Shown: piece after piece, positions 37,226 to 44,467 of the stretch
How the letters are laid out: each line of letters starts with the position of its first letter
Numbering within the stretch: the first letter of the stretch is position 1
Source of the DNA: a virus
Length of the DNA stretch: 64,000 nt
Strand: one strand, 5' to 3'
IMG/VR virus record: IMGVR_UViG_3300025030_000003
Coordinates: 62,001-126,000 of that record
Notes under the pieces: model-generated
Database searches by the model: none
What the model was told of the DNA's origin: nothing
The model's input: the letters and a program-made list of their open reading frames with translations, nothing else
Translations under genes and position numbers: made by a program

Positions 37226-37254
37226 AGGTTATCATATATAAGATATGAATACAA
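37226..37254 (-). promoter_or_regulatory. Promoter with GTAACA block and shared leader
   Basis: TTGTAT (37249-37254), 17-nt spacer, TAACCT (37226-37231). GTAACAATAACTTTACA lies at 37265-37276 side; leader AAGGTTAAGCAATAGGAG follows. Confidence 0.58.
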
Positions 37255-37280
37255 GTGTTTGTAAAGTTATTGTTACAATA

Positions 37281-37421
37281 CTACTCGAGTTCTATGTAGA
37301 AAGATATCCTATCTATAACTTTCTTGATTGCTCTTCTCATATCGTCGTCTTGTCTGTATCCGTATTCATTACTGAACTGAGTCAGGTCTTTCTTCAAAGC
37401 AGTTAAATCTTTATCTAACAC
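37281..37421 (-). CDS. Helical microprotein, 46 aa
   Basis: GTG start at 37421 with SD AAGGAGATAGTT. MLDKDLTALKKDLTQFSNEYGY..., ends VIDRISFYIELE. Amphipathic helices likely. Confidence 0.62.
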   Translation of the reverse strand: MLDKDLTALKKDLTQFSNEYGYRQDDDMRRAIKKVIDRISFYIELE

Positions 37422-37434
37422 AACTATCTCCTTA

Positions 37435-37599
37435 TTAATTTACTTTCTTGATTTGTTCTTTTAACTTATTGAAACAGGATTTACATAAGTTGAAAGTATA
37501 TTCACCAGTAGGATTAATACTTATAGAATAAGATATAGTGTTCTCACATTCATAAACATTACAGATACATCTAGGATAATCATTACGAGTTACTTTCAT
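37435..37599 (-). CDS. Cys-rich protein, 54 aa
   Basis: ATG 37599; PRCICNVYECENTISY ... FNLCKSCFNKLKEQ gives CxC/C and CxxC pairs, a treble-clef-like zinc site. Confidence 0.66.
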   Translation of the reverse strand: MKVTRNDYPRCICNVYECENTISYSISINPTGEYTFNLCKSCFNKLKEQIKKVN

Positions 37600-37603
37600 A
37601 ATC

Positions 37604-37768
37604 TTATATCAATCCTTGCATCTTTAAAATTAACGGAACCAAACTTGTTGTATCTAATATAATCATTCCAAGTAATACATATAACAAAGAATTGTCCTGT
37701 AGATTCTTAAAAGCAGGAATAGCTATAAACAAATTTGCTAATATCAATAATGCTATTTCGAAATACAT
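37604..37768 (-). CDS. Two-span membrane protein, 54 aa
   Basis: ATG 37768, SD AAAGGAGATAATT. FEIALLILANLFIAIPAF and YVLLGMIILDTTSLVPLIL are transmembrane helices. Confidence 0.68.
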   Translation of the reverse strand: MYFEIALLILANLFIAIPAFKNLQDNSLLYVLLGMIILDTTSLVPLILKMQGLI

Positions 37769-37817
37769 AATTATCTCCTTTTAAAGTTCGTCATTTTTCT
37801 TAAGAGCCACAAGGTTC

Positions 37818-38063
37818 TTAACCGAATATTCTCAAAGTTCTGTAATCATTATAGTTATACTTAATATCTTGATAAATAGGTTTACCCTCAGAAGTTTTTG
37901 ATTTATGGGTAATAGTTTTAATAGTATCTTCTTTAAGATATATAGCTTCTACTGAAGGACTGACAATTATATTAACTTCTTTATTCTTAAGTTTAGGAAC
38001 TATGCCTTCTTGTTTTTCTATTAGGCTTACTACTTGTCTTAATTCTGTTAAACTCAGATACAT
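37818..38063 (-). CDS. Hypothetical protein, 81 aa
   Basis: MYLSLTELRQVVSLIEKQEG start then basic beta-rich segments. Not recognised. Confidence 0.66.
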   Translation of the reverse strand: MYLSLTELRQVVSLIEKQEGIVPKLKNKEVNIIVSPSVEAIYLKEDTIKTITHKSKTSEGKPIYQDIKYNYNDYRTLRIFG

Positions 38064-38073
38064 AATTGTCTCC

Positions 38074-38418
38074 TTAATCTACATTTAATACCTGTAATAT
38101 TCTGTTGAGTTCTGCTTCAACTCTCTCTTTGAATTCGTTAGCTACTTCAGCACAATCATAATCAAAAGCAGGAATCCAACCTTCTCTTCCATTTTTCATT
38201 CCACGTTTAGTACCTCTATAATCACTTGTAAAACAAGGTAGAGGTTTTATTGGTGATAGTTTATTAACTACTATATTCTGATTACCTATTAAAGTAACTA
38301 CAATATTAACACAAGATATTAAATTATAATCCCCATCCTTATAAGTTTCTTTTTCAGTTGTAACAGAAATTACTGCTACTTTATTTATTATATTATTAAA
38401 TATCTTTTCATAATTCAT
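38074..38418 (-). CDS. Hypothetical protein under possible antisense control, 114 aa
   Basis: MNYEKIFNNIINKVAVISV..., ends with a helix (EVANEFKERVEAELNRILQVL). Its own promoter (38455-38483) gives a 5' leader of about 30 nt, of which 17 nt covering the SD (38425-38441) are perfectly complementary to a hairpin loop of the neighbouring structured RNA. Not recognised. Confidence 0.7.
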   Translation of the reverse strand: MNYEKIFNNIINKVAVISVTTEKETYKDGDYNLISCVNIVVTLIGNQNIVVNKLSPIKPLPCFTSDYRGTKRGMKNGREGWIPAFDYDCAEVANEFKERVEAELNRILQVLNVD

Positions 38419-38454
38419 ATTGTGTCTCCATAATCTATTTCGGTACTAATAATT

Positions 38455-38483
38455 AATATAGCATGTATGAAATAAGAAGTCAA
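38455..38483 (-). promoter_or_regulatory. Sigma70-type promoter
   Basis: TTGACT (38478-38483), 17-nt spacer, TATATT (38455-38460) with upstream TGC. Expected start about 38448. Confidence 0.72.
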
Positions 38484-38535
38484 CATATTGTTAAAATTTA
38501 TTAAGCTAAAGGTTTACTAGCGAATTAAACATATT

Positions 38536-38813
38536 GAATATAAAGAAAAAGCTTGATACCTTGACTATTAGTCAGCGGGTGGCAAGCTTACAAGAAATAG
38601 ATTATGGAGATAATTGTAATAAAATGTGGGATTTTGTATCAACACGTCCCTGAAACCCCACGAAAATCGAGCCGTGGAATAGAAAGCTACAATCTACCAC
38701 GCACTGATTCAATCCTTGAACCAGTGGCTAACCTGTTGGTAGTACTCTAAAGTTTTAAGTACCCGCTACCTCGGAGCACTGTACACATATAATAGTCAAG
38801 CTTTCTTATATTC
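38536..38813 (-). ncRNA. Candidate structured regulatory RNA, about 280 nt
   Basis: Its ends form an inverted repeat (38536-38571 with 38790-38813, including 11 bp CTTGACTATTA/TAATAGTCAAG), so the RNA closes on itself. Inside are several hairpins: GGTAG..GTACT/AGTAC.TACC, CACTG.TTCAA/TTGAA.CAGTG, CGTGG/CCACG, GTGGG/CCCAC, and TTACAA/TTGTAA (38588-38593 with 38614-38619). The 20-nt loop of the last one holds, on the minus strand, TCTCCATAATCTATTTC, complementary to the leader of 38074-38418. A T-run follows the repeat on the minus strand; a hairpin with T-run at 38861-38917 would suit a plus-strand transcript, so strand is not settled. No convincing promoter seen. The rest of 38419-38914 has no gene. 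Confidence 0.55.
38594..38610. repeat. 17-bp inverted copy of the 38.4-kb leader
   Basis: GAAATAGATTATGGAGA on the plus strand here; the same 17 bases occur on the minus strand at 38425-38441 over the SD of 38074-38418. Confidence 0.85.
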
Positions 38814-38914
38814 TATTACATGCCGTTATACTATTACTATTGTTTTAAAGAAACTAATAGAACCGATAAACTATTAGAATGAGTGTATAGCAATATAGAA
38901 GTTGTTATCGGTTT

Positions 38915-39184
38915 TTATTCTTGAGTTATTACTATCTCTTTAGTTATGATACCATCGTTTGACATTACCAGAATAGAATCAATGTCATCTATTAGTTTAT
39001 CATTACTTATAGGTATTGCTATCAGTTGTGGCATAGGAGGAATCTGTCTCAACATAGTATGTGTTTTAATTCCTCTAGGTATGAGTTCTTTTATCTCCCC
39101 TGCTTTTACTAATGTGTTTGCAAGTTTTATTAACTTCATTACTTCTGGTTCATTGTTATTTAAAGTGAGTACTATTCTTTCCAT
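38915..39184 (-). CDS. Hypothetical protein, 89 aa
   Basis: MERIVLTLNNNEPEVMKLIKLANTLVKAG start, ends ITKEIVITQE. Single small alpha/beta domain; not recognised. Confidence 0.7.
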   Translation of the reverse strand: MERIVLTLNNNEPEVMKLIKLANTLVKAGEIKELIPRGIKTHTMLRQIPPMPQLIAIPISNDKLIDDIDSILVMSNDGIITKEIVITQE

Positions 39185-39201
39185 CTATTTCTCCTTATGA
39201 T

Positions 39202-39516
39202 TTAATAGGGTTGTCCGTCTGATATATTATCAAACTCTCCGTTGATATCGTATCTTCTTTTCTGATAGTTATCTGAGAGCATCATAGCAAAGTTAGCTAT
39301 GTCGGCACACTTTTCTGATAGTTCATCTACTGAGGTATCCCCCATCGGATATATTTGTTTTAATAGTATAAGTCTTTTATCTAACTCATCCAGTAGGAAC
39401 TTACGATTGCAGGGTTCCTCTGACCAATGGGTTTTATGCACGTTATCCATTAGTCTTTTAAACATTATGTTAGAGAAGTTATGTATTGATTTAATTAAGT
39501 TGAGTGGTGTGTTCAT
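39202..39516 (-). CDS. MazG/DUF550-like protein
   Basis: 104 aa. M-x-KL-like start (FKRLMDNVHKTHW), LLDELDKRLILLKQ, then DELSEKCADIANFAMMLSDNY, whose E-x(3)-D-x-ANFAM-x-x-D pattern matches the phage dATP/dGTP pyrophosphohydrolase and DUF550 type. Acidic residues could bind Mg. May clean the nucleotide pool. Confidence 0.65.
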   Translation of the reverse strand: MNTPLNLIKSIHNFSNIMFKRLMDNVHKTHWSEEPCNRKFLLDELDKRLILLKQIYPMGDTSVDELSEKCADIANFAMMLSDNYQKRRYDINGEFDNISDGQPY

Positions 39517-39529
39517 CGTTTATCTCTCC

Positions 39530-39697
39530 TTATATTTCTTGACATCTATTACTATAACATTCTTCACATAGAGTTACTTCTATTTGTTCATCGTTTATCT
39601 CTTTGGCATAAGGGCAGTGAGTCTCTATCACAGTCTTGTCTTGGGTACCACAGTCTTGGCATGTTAAATATTCTTCTGGGATATTAATCTCTACCAT
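39530..39697 (-). CDS. Zinc-binding protein, 55 aa
   Basis: ATG 39697. YLTCQDCGTQDKTVIETHC...VTLCEECYSNRCQEI; the LC-x-x-CY-x-x-RC end is frequent in small phage zinc proteins. Confidence 0.72.
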   Translation of the reverse strand: MVEINIPEEYLTCQDCGTQDKTVIETHCPYAKEINDEQIEVTLCEECYSNRCQEI

Positions 39698-40003
39698 TTA
39701 TTCTTCCTCTAGTCTTATTGATATGTTACAGATGTCAGGTTCCCAATCTACTGAATGTAATTCACATCCATCATCCCATAGGTCTCCTACATGTTGTTTA
39801 CATACGTGAGAGTATCTATCATAGATAGCTTTCACTCCGTCGGGAGGATAGACTATAGTATAGTCAGCATCTTTCTTACAGGGAATAAAGCAACAATATT
39901 TAGTACCAGAAGGATTGTAGCAGATAGACCTATTTCCTGTTAGCCTATCTACCAGTCCACTCCAATAGAAACTTATGTAGGCAAATATATTATTTATTTT
40001 CAT
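39698..40003 (-). CDS. Cys-rich protein, 101 aa
   Basis: Starts with a hydrophobic stretch (IFAYISFYWSGLV), followed by CYNPSGTKYCCFIPCKKDADY and SHVCKQH...DDGCELH. Likely zinc-binding; resembles small phage Cys/His proteins. Confidence 0.66.
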   Translation of the reverse strand: MKINNIFAYISFYWSGLVDRLTGNRSICYNPSGTKYCCFIPCKKDADYTIVYPPDGVKAIYDRYSHVCKQHVGDLWDDGCELHSVDWEPDICNISIRLEEE

Positions 40004-40513
40004 TTAGATTATATTAAATTTCTTAAGTATGTTATATAAATTATGAGGATTTACTACACTTGAGTTAGTATCAAATAATACTTTACAATGGAATAAAGCA
40101 TCTGTTACTAACTCAGAACAGAAGAACTTCTTCTCCGATTCTTTTGTTTTAATCTTTGAATTAATTCCATGAAGTCCAGACATCAAAGCTTGGTAGAAAT
40201 CGTAAGGTCTACCATTCACATCATTGACAAAAGTTCTCAGGGCATTAGCATCAAACCTTTCTCTAGCACTTAGAGTTAGAGGGAAACATTCTTTACCTTG
40301 AGTTCTGTTTAATGCTTCGGATAGAGGAACTATCCTCACTCCCGCAGTTTGAGCTTCCAACATATTTTCAGAGTCAACTGCTATTCCCGCATGGGAATAC
40401 TTAGACCAAGTAAATATACGAATAACTTGTCCCATTAAGTCAGCAGGTTCAAAGAAGATTACATCTCCCGCTTGTAATTTTGGATATTGTTTTTGTTTCT
40501 TACTGAATAACAT
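40004..40513 (-). CDS. YiiX/NlpC-P60-like permuted papain-fold hydrolase
   Basis: 169 aa. LQAGDVIFFEPADLMGQVIRIFTWSKYSHAGIAVD (residues 15-48) holds the His, and KFFCSELVTDAL (about 129-140) the Cys, the order of YiiX-type permuted NlpC/P60 enzymes. These act on peptidoglycan or amide/acyl bonds. No signal peptide, so exit would need holin or virion delivery. SD AGGAGAATAG. Confidence 0.78.
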   Translation of the reverse strand: MLFSKKQKQYPKLQAGDVIFFEPADLMGQVIRIFTWSKYSHAGIAVDSENMLEAQTAGVRIVPLSEALNRTQGKECFPLTLSARERFDANALRTFVNDVNGRPYDFYQALMSGLHGINSKIKTKESEKKFFCSELVTDALFHCKVLFDTNSSVVNPHNLYNILKKFNII

Positions 40514-40542
40514 TTCTATTCTCCTATTGTTTATATGATTTA

Positions 40543-40764
40543 TTATGTAGCATTGACAATAGTTTCATAAGACAACTGAACTTTAGTTGGGTCTAATGCT
40601 TGATAGTTTCCTTTGTCCTCGAAAGCAAATTCAACATTGTTTACTGTATATGTATTCTTTACTCCATGTATATCTGTTATAGATATTAAATCTCCCGCTC
40701 TTGGTAATAGTACTATGGTTAGATTATCAGCTACTACAGTTCCACCTACCACTAATTTCATCAT
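40543..40764 (-). CDS. Hypothetical beta-rich protein, 73 aa
   Basis: MMKLVVGGTVVADNLTIVLLPRAGDLISITDIHGVKNTYTV: a small beta domain of the type found in phage structural or accessory proteins. Not recognised. Confidence 0.65.
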   Translation of the reverse strand: MMKLVVGGTVVADNLTIVLLPRAGDLISITDIHGVKNTYTVNNVEFAFEDKGNYQALDPTKVQLSYETIVNAT

Positions 40765-40788
40765 ATATCTTTCTCCTTTATTATTGTA

Positions 40789-41022
40789 TTATATATCCCA
40801 GCTCACTTCTAATACTCTATCCGTCTCTGTTGTTTTTTGTATGGTTACTTTGTATCCTTGCTCTTGATAATGGGATACTATTTCATCAGATAATGAAATA
40901 GGAATCTCATCTACTTTGATACTAAGTTTACCATAATGTACTCTACCTTCTATCTTATTATCAATGATAGCTATATTAGATTCTAATGTTTCTTTACGAA
41001 CTCCTTCAGCAGATTTTGTCAT
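40789..41022 (-). CDS. Hypothetical protein, 77 aa
   Basis: MTKSAEGVRKETLESNIAIIDNK start; SLSDEIVSHYQEQGYKVTIQKTT has the helix-turn-strand layout of small phage DUFs. Touches both neighbours. Confidence 0.66.
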   Translation of the reverse strand: MTKSAEGVRKETLESNIAIIDNKIEGRVHYGKLSIKVDEIPISLSDEIVSHYQEQGYKVTIQKTTETDRVLEVSWDI

Positions 41023-41229
41023 CTAATCCTCCTTATAGTTTGATAGCATTACGTCATAGTCGCTGAAAGCGTATGAGAGTTTCACTATCAAATCCCACGC
41101 TTCGTCAGAAGGAGCTACATCTTTTGACTCAAAGAAGTCTAGTATCTTTAATAGAGCCACTGCTTCTGTATTTGTTTCCAATGTTATGGTTATGGGCTGA
41201 AATGATAATTCGTCTTGAGTTATTTTCAT
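41023..41229 (-). CDS. Hypothetical protein, 68 aa
   Basis: MKITQDELSFQPITITLETNTEAVALLKILDFFES, ending SDYDVMLSNYKED. ATGA junction upstream. Not recognised. Confidence 0.66.
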   Translation of the reverse strand: MKITQDELSFQPITITLETNTEAVALLKILDFFESKDVAPSDEAWDLIVKLSYAFSDYDVMLSNYKED

Positions 41230-41564
41230 CTTACCAGTTCCTCCAATACTTCAACAGAAACTTGAGGTAGCTTATAATTGGGGTCTTCCAACTCCCTAAC
41301 CATTCTTCCAAAATTAATTATCTCTTTGATTGAATTTCTTATAGAAGATTTTATACTTGTATAAGCGATAGTAAACTCTGGATATAAATCTTGATACCCA
41401 GTGCAATCGCTGTAAGTAATTCCCCACAAAAAATTAGATATGTCTATGGGTAACTTAGTATTAAGTAAAGTATTTTTAATGACTCTCTGATACAGTCTTG
41501 GAAAATCATTAGACTTCTTTGAGTCTATTATCTTTTGGAAATCTCTAAGTGTGTAAATTTTCAT
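41226..41564 (-). CDS. Possible outlying MxEL-tail protein
   Basis: 112 aa, MKIYTLRDFQKIIDSKK start, ends VEVLEELVR with codons AGGAACTGG supplying an SD for the next gene. The body does not look like the family, so the tail may reflect coupling alone. Confidence 0.62.
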   Translation of the reverse strand: MKIYTLRDFQKIIDSKKSNDFPRLYQRVIKNTLLNTKLPIDISNFLWGITYSDCTGYQDLYPEFTIAYTSIKSSIRNSIKEIINFGRMVRELEDPNYKLPQVSVEVLEELVR

Positions 41565-41854
41565 ACTGGTTTATACTCCTCCACATCTTTATAAATTACA
41601 TGTTTAAATCTATCGTATATAATTCTAGGATTGCTTGGTAATTGTTTTAATACCTCTACAGCATCTGGAAAGATACAGGTAGTAGGCATTGCAATATTAG
41701 TCCCATTTACTATCTGATAACAGTTATCGTCTATTGTTATATGTGAATACCCATTATTAAATTGCACATAAGAGATAGTTTCATAAGAAGCTTTGTCTTT
41801 ATGTCTAGCACTTAATGACATAACTTTTATTATAATTGGATTAAAATCTACCAT
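41561..41854 (-). CDS. Hypothetical protein, 97 aa
   Basis: VQFNNGYSHITIDDNCYQIVNG middle, ends HVIYKDVEEYKPV. ATGA junction downstream. Not recognised. Confidence 0.66.
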   Translation of the reverse strand: MVDFNPIIIKVMSLSARHKDKASYETISYVQFNNGYSHITIDDNCYQIVNGTNIAMPTTCIFPDAVEVLKQLPSNPRIIYDRFKHVIYKDVEEYKPV

Positions 41855-42019
41855 TTATTTATCTTTCTTAAAGTATTTTAAATATATTCTTAATAATTCT
41901 TTTTGGTCATCTTCCATCATATCTCTACTACAACGAGAACAAACCTTATGATGTTTCTCATAAAGTTCAACAACTCTTTTACAATCTATATAGAAAGAAT
42001 ATAATTTACCTATATCCAT
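41855..42019 (-). CDS. Small CxxC protein, 54 aa
   Basis: ATG 42019, SD AGGAAAT. YIDCKRVVELYEKHHKVCSRCSRDM is a Cys/His cluster; helical, basic end. Confidence 0.65.
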   Translation of the reverse strand: MDIGKLYSFYIDCKRVVELYEKHHKVCSRCSRDMMEDDQKELLRIYLKYFKKDK

Positions 42020-42024
42020 TATTT

Positions 42025-42204
42025 TTATTTCCTATAGTACTTTGAATTTCCCGAACCACCTTTAGGAGGAATTGGATTATCCGTAGTTCTCCTACCTCCC
42101 GTATATCCTCTTGGACGGTCTTCCGCAAATAATAAATAGAAGGCTGAGGTACAACTCAATATGAATATAAAAGGATATATACTAATTAATAAATTGGCAT
42201 CCAT
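42025..42204 (-). CDS. Membrane-anchored small protein, 59 aa
   Basis: ATG 42204. Transmembrane helix (LLISIYPFIFILSCTSAFYLLF) then a Gly/Arg/Pro-rich tail (RPRGYTGGRRTTDNP). Size and layout could suit a spanin-like or assembly role; nothing decisive. Confidence 0.65.
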   Translation of the reverse strand: MDANLLISIYPFIFILSCTSAFYLLFAEDRPRGYTGGRRTTDNPIPPKGGSGNSKYYRK

Positions 42205-42206
42205 AA

Positions 42207-42563
42207 TTATCTTGTCCTAGGAGGTTTTGTATCAGCAGGTATTTCTCCTCTGCCTTCATGACATCTACTTCTTATTAAAGGTTGAACATCTTTAGAAGGG
42301 TCATACTCTTCCTTAACCTTAACAGGCTTCTTAAGCTTATCTGCTAATAAAGCATCAACACATTCAGTAAGAGTTCTAACAGTATTCTCTAACTGGGTTA
42401 TCCTATTTAGCATACCAGTATCTTTATTATCTTTTAAGGGAGAACCTTTACCCATAGTTAAACCCGTAAAAGGTTTAAAATCAGTTACATCTGGATAAGG
42501 ACAAGTTCCTAATAGTTGACACCGTACTCCGTTAAAGTTACCACAACCATCACATTTACTCAT
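42207..42563 (-). CDS. Cys-rich N-terminal protein, 118 aa
   Basis: MSKCDGCGNFNGVRCQLLGTCPYP (four Cys), then a coiled-coil (LNRITQLENTVRTLTECVDALL) and a polar tail. Not recognised. Confidence 0.66.
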   Translation of the reverse strand: MSKCDGCGNFNGVRCQLLGTCPYPDVTDFKPFTGLTMGKGSPLKDNKDTGMLNRITQLENTVRTLTECVDALLADKLKKPVKVKEEYDPSKDVQPLIRSRCHEGRGEIPADTKPPRTR

Positions 42564-42565
42564 TA

Positions 42566-42775
42566 TTAAATTCCTTTTTGTTTCTTCTCCAACTTCTTAA
42601 GTCTTCTCTCTGCTTTTCTTCTCTCCGTTCTAAATCCTCTGGGGTCTGACTTTCTCCAGCTCTCCATGAAAGCAAAAGTATCTTGAGACATAGACTCCTC
42701 TTGATTATCCCCAGAGTATTTATTCAACAGAGTATCAAGAACTTGCTCCGCTGTATCTTTATTAATACTTTCCAT
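42566..42775 (-). CDS. Hypothetical protein, 69 aa
   Basis: Start at ATG 42775 (MESINKDTAEQVLDTLLNKYSG); the earlier start at 42811 overlaps the upstream gene. Very basic end (RKAERRLKKLEKKQKG). Confidence 0.63.
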   Translation of the reverse strand: MESINKDTAEQVLDTLLNKYSGDNQEESMSQDTFAFMESWRKSDPRGFRTERRKAERRLKKLEKKQKGI

Positions 42776-42920
42776 ATTTACTATTATAACCCCTTCCGTT
42801 GGATTTGTCAACTGCTGTAATAAACATTTCTTTTAACTTAGGGTTATTTGTTTTTCTTATTAAAAGTTCTTTAAAACATACTTCCAATATACTTCTTCTG
42901 CTTTGTTCAAAATTATTCAT
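42762..42920 (-). CDS. Hypothetical protein, 52 aa
   Basis: Start at ATG 42920 (MNNFEQSRRSILEVC) after SD AAAGGAAAC; the frame at 42953 overlaps the upstream gene. Basic C-terminus. Confidence 0.65.
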   Translation of the reverse strand: MNNFEQSRRSILEVCFKELLIRKTNNPKLKEMFITAVDKSNGRGYNSKYGKY

Positions 42921-42921
42921 A

Positions 42922-43233
42922 TTAGTTTCCTTTAATTGTTTTAATAACATCAAGCCTTTGTTGATAAGCTTTAATCATAGTTTCAATTAGTTCAATACCT
43001 GTATCAAGGTTCTGCTCATCTAAGGTAAGTTGTTTTAACTCATCGGTAGCTACCTTACCAGCTACAGATGTTTTAACCTTAATAGATAGCTCTTGTAAAG
43101 AGTCCATTACATCATCATTACTCTTAGCAGCTTTATTATATAAGTTAATTTTATTTTTAGGAACCTTCCTATCTAATAAATATTTTATCACAGGAGCTAA
43201 CAATACAATTATCTTTACTACATCTACTTTCAT
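42922..43233 (-). CDS. Membrane-associated helical protein, 103 aa
   Basis: Short hydrophobic N-terminus (VVKIIVLLAPVIKYLL), then long helices (LTLDEQNLDTGIELIETMIKAYQQRLDVIK). Could be a spanin-like or holin-associated protein by size; not recognised. Confidence 0.65.
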   Translation of the reverse strand: MKVDVVKIIVLLAPVIKYLLDRKVPKNKINLYNKAAKSNDDVMDSLQELSIKVKTSVAGKVATDELKQLTLDEQNLDTGIELIETMIKAYQQRLDVIKTIKGN

Positions 43234-43242
43234 ACTATCTCC

Positions 43243-44145
43243 TTAACTATTTAATATCTTAGCTAAATCATCTAGCTCATCGTACCACTCATTGTTTATA
43301 TAATTCTTAGTTAAATTTTCTAAGTCTCTTAGATTCAAATAAGATACATTATCCATATCAGAATTACTTTTAGATAGTCTTACTTGAAATCTCCAATAAT
43401 CTTTTATGGGTAGCATTTTTCTTAATATATATTCTGTAGTATCTGACTGACCGTCCGATACTAAGTCAAACAAATTAGTAGCCCAGTCTAACATATTATA
43501 CTTCTTAATCTTGTTAGGGTCTACATACTCATACAGTGAACCAGTGCCTAAAGATATTAATACTATCTCTTCATTGGGGTACATCTTCTGTGCTTCTACG
43601 TACGCACATAGAGCGGGATTGTTTGCGAATATTCCTCCGTCCACACATAGCATCTCATTCAATACATAAGATTCAAAGAACGTAGGAGCTGCTGAAGTAG
43701 CTCTAGCTATCTGGGATAATAAGATGTTAGAATATCTTTTATCTTCTTTAGTAAAGAAGACAGCTTGCTTAGAAAGTATGTCGTATGTTGTTACTAATAA
43801 TCCTTTATCTGGTCTGACATCCCCTAGCTTAACCCCTTTAAAAATATCATTAAGCACTCCATCTATATCTGATGAGGGATACTTTACAGCATCGAGGGGA
43901 TTAAGTTTTAACTTACCCTTGAATATTTTATGTATGGGTTCTTTGGTATAAAAATTATATATATCATTCATATTCATACCAGTAGATAGAAGTAAAGAGA
44001 TAATACCCCCTGTAGACGTTCCAGCAAAGAAATCAAAGCTCTGCTGTATTGGTTTATCTAAAAGATTATTCTCTAAGTATCTTAGCAATACAATAGGAAT
44101 TAGTCCTCTACATCCCCCACCATCTATGGATAATATTTTCTTCAT
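43243..44145 (-). CDS. Patatin-like phospholipase
   Basis: 300 aa, full-length. ILSIDGGGCRGLIPI (residues 4-18) is the Gly-rich oxyanion loop, FFAGTSTGGIISLL (about 40-53) the G-x-S-x-G nucleophile, and LCVDGGIFANNPAL (about 168-181) supplies the Asp of the Ser-Asp dyad. It should hydrolyse membrane phospholipids or other lipid esters. No signal peptide. Neighbours are small membrane proteins and fibre genes; a role in host-membrane attack or defence is inference. Confidence 0.88.
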   Translation of the reverse strand: MKKILSIDGGGCRGLIPIVLLRYLENNLLDKPIQQSFDFFAGTSTGGIISLLLSTGMNMNDIYNFYTKEPIHKIFKGKLKLNPLDAVKYPSSDIDGVLNDIFKGVKLGDVRPDKGLLVTTYDILSKQAVFFTKEDKRYSNILLSQIARATSAAPTFFESYVLNEMLCVDGGIFANNPALCAYVEAQKMYPNEEIVLISLGTGSLYEYVDPNKIKKYNMLDWATNLFDLVSDGQSDTTEYILRKMLPIKDYWRFQVRLSKSNSDMDNVSYLNLRDLENLTKNYINNEWYDELDDLAKILNS

Positions 44146-44155
44146 TACATAACTC

Positions 44156-44458
44156 CTAAGTTAATTTAACTACTGATAAGATATCTTTCCATATCACATT
44201 TAAAACTATATTCTCGTTGGGAGGAGCAACATACACATAATTAAATTCTGCTTCTGTTTTAATAACATAAGTTCCCGCTGTCTCTGAAAAATCTCCTAAT
44301 AAAACTCTTCCCCCGCCTAATACATAATCAAACACTTCTTGCTTCATATCTAATAAAGTTTGAATATCCATAGGAACTTCAGTAACAAAATTAGTTCCCA
44401 CAAATTCAAAAGTTTTATCGATATCATCATGTATCATTACATTAAAATTAAATATCAT
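44156..44458 (-). CDS. Hypothetical beta-rich protein, 100 aa
   Basis: FNFNVMIHDDIDKTFEFVGTNFVTEVPMDIQTL; strands with a helix, ending IVLNVIWKDILSVVKLT. Lies between the patatin and a tail-type gene. Not recognised. Confidence 0.68.
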   Translation of the reverse strand: MIFNFNVMIHDDIDKTFEFVGTNFVTEVPMDIQTLLDMKQEVFDYVLGGGRVLLGDFSETAGTYVIKTEAEFNYVYVAPPNENIVLNVIWKDILSVVKLT

Positions 44459-44467
44459 ATTATATTC

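Noticed and set aside
38536-38813. Group I intron, RNase P RNA or small transposable element
   Set aside because: The 11-bp end pairing is too long for a P7 helix, no RNase P core (GAGGAAAGUC or ACAGNRA) is present, and no transposase frame or target-site duplication is seen.
38946-39200. Plus-strand hydrophobic frame of 84 codons
   Set aside because: Antisense of the minus-strand 89-aa gene; no plus-strand SD or promoter.
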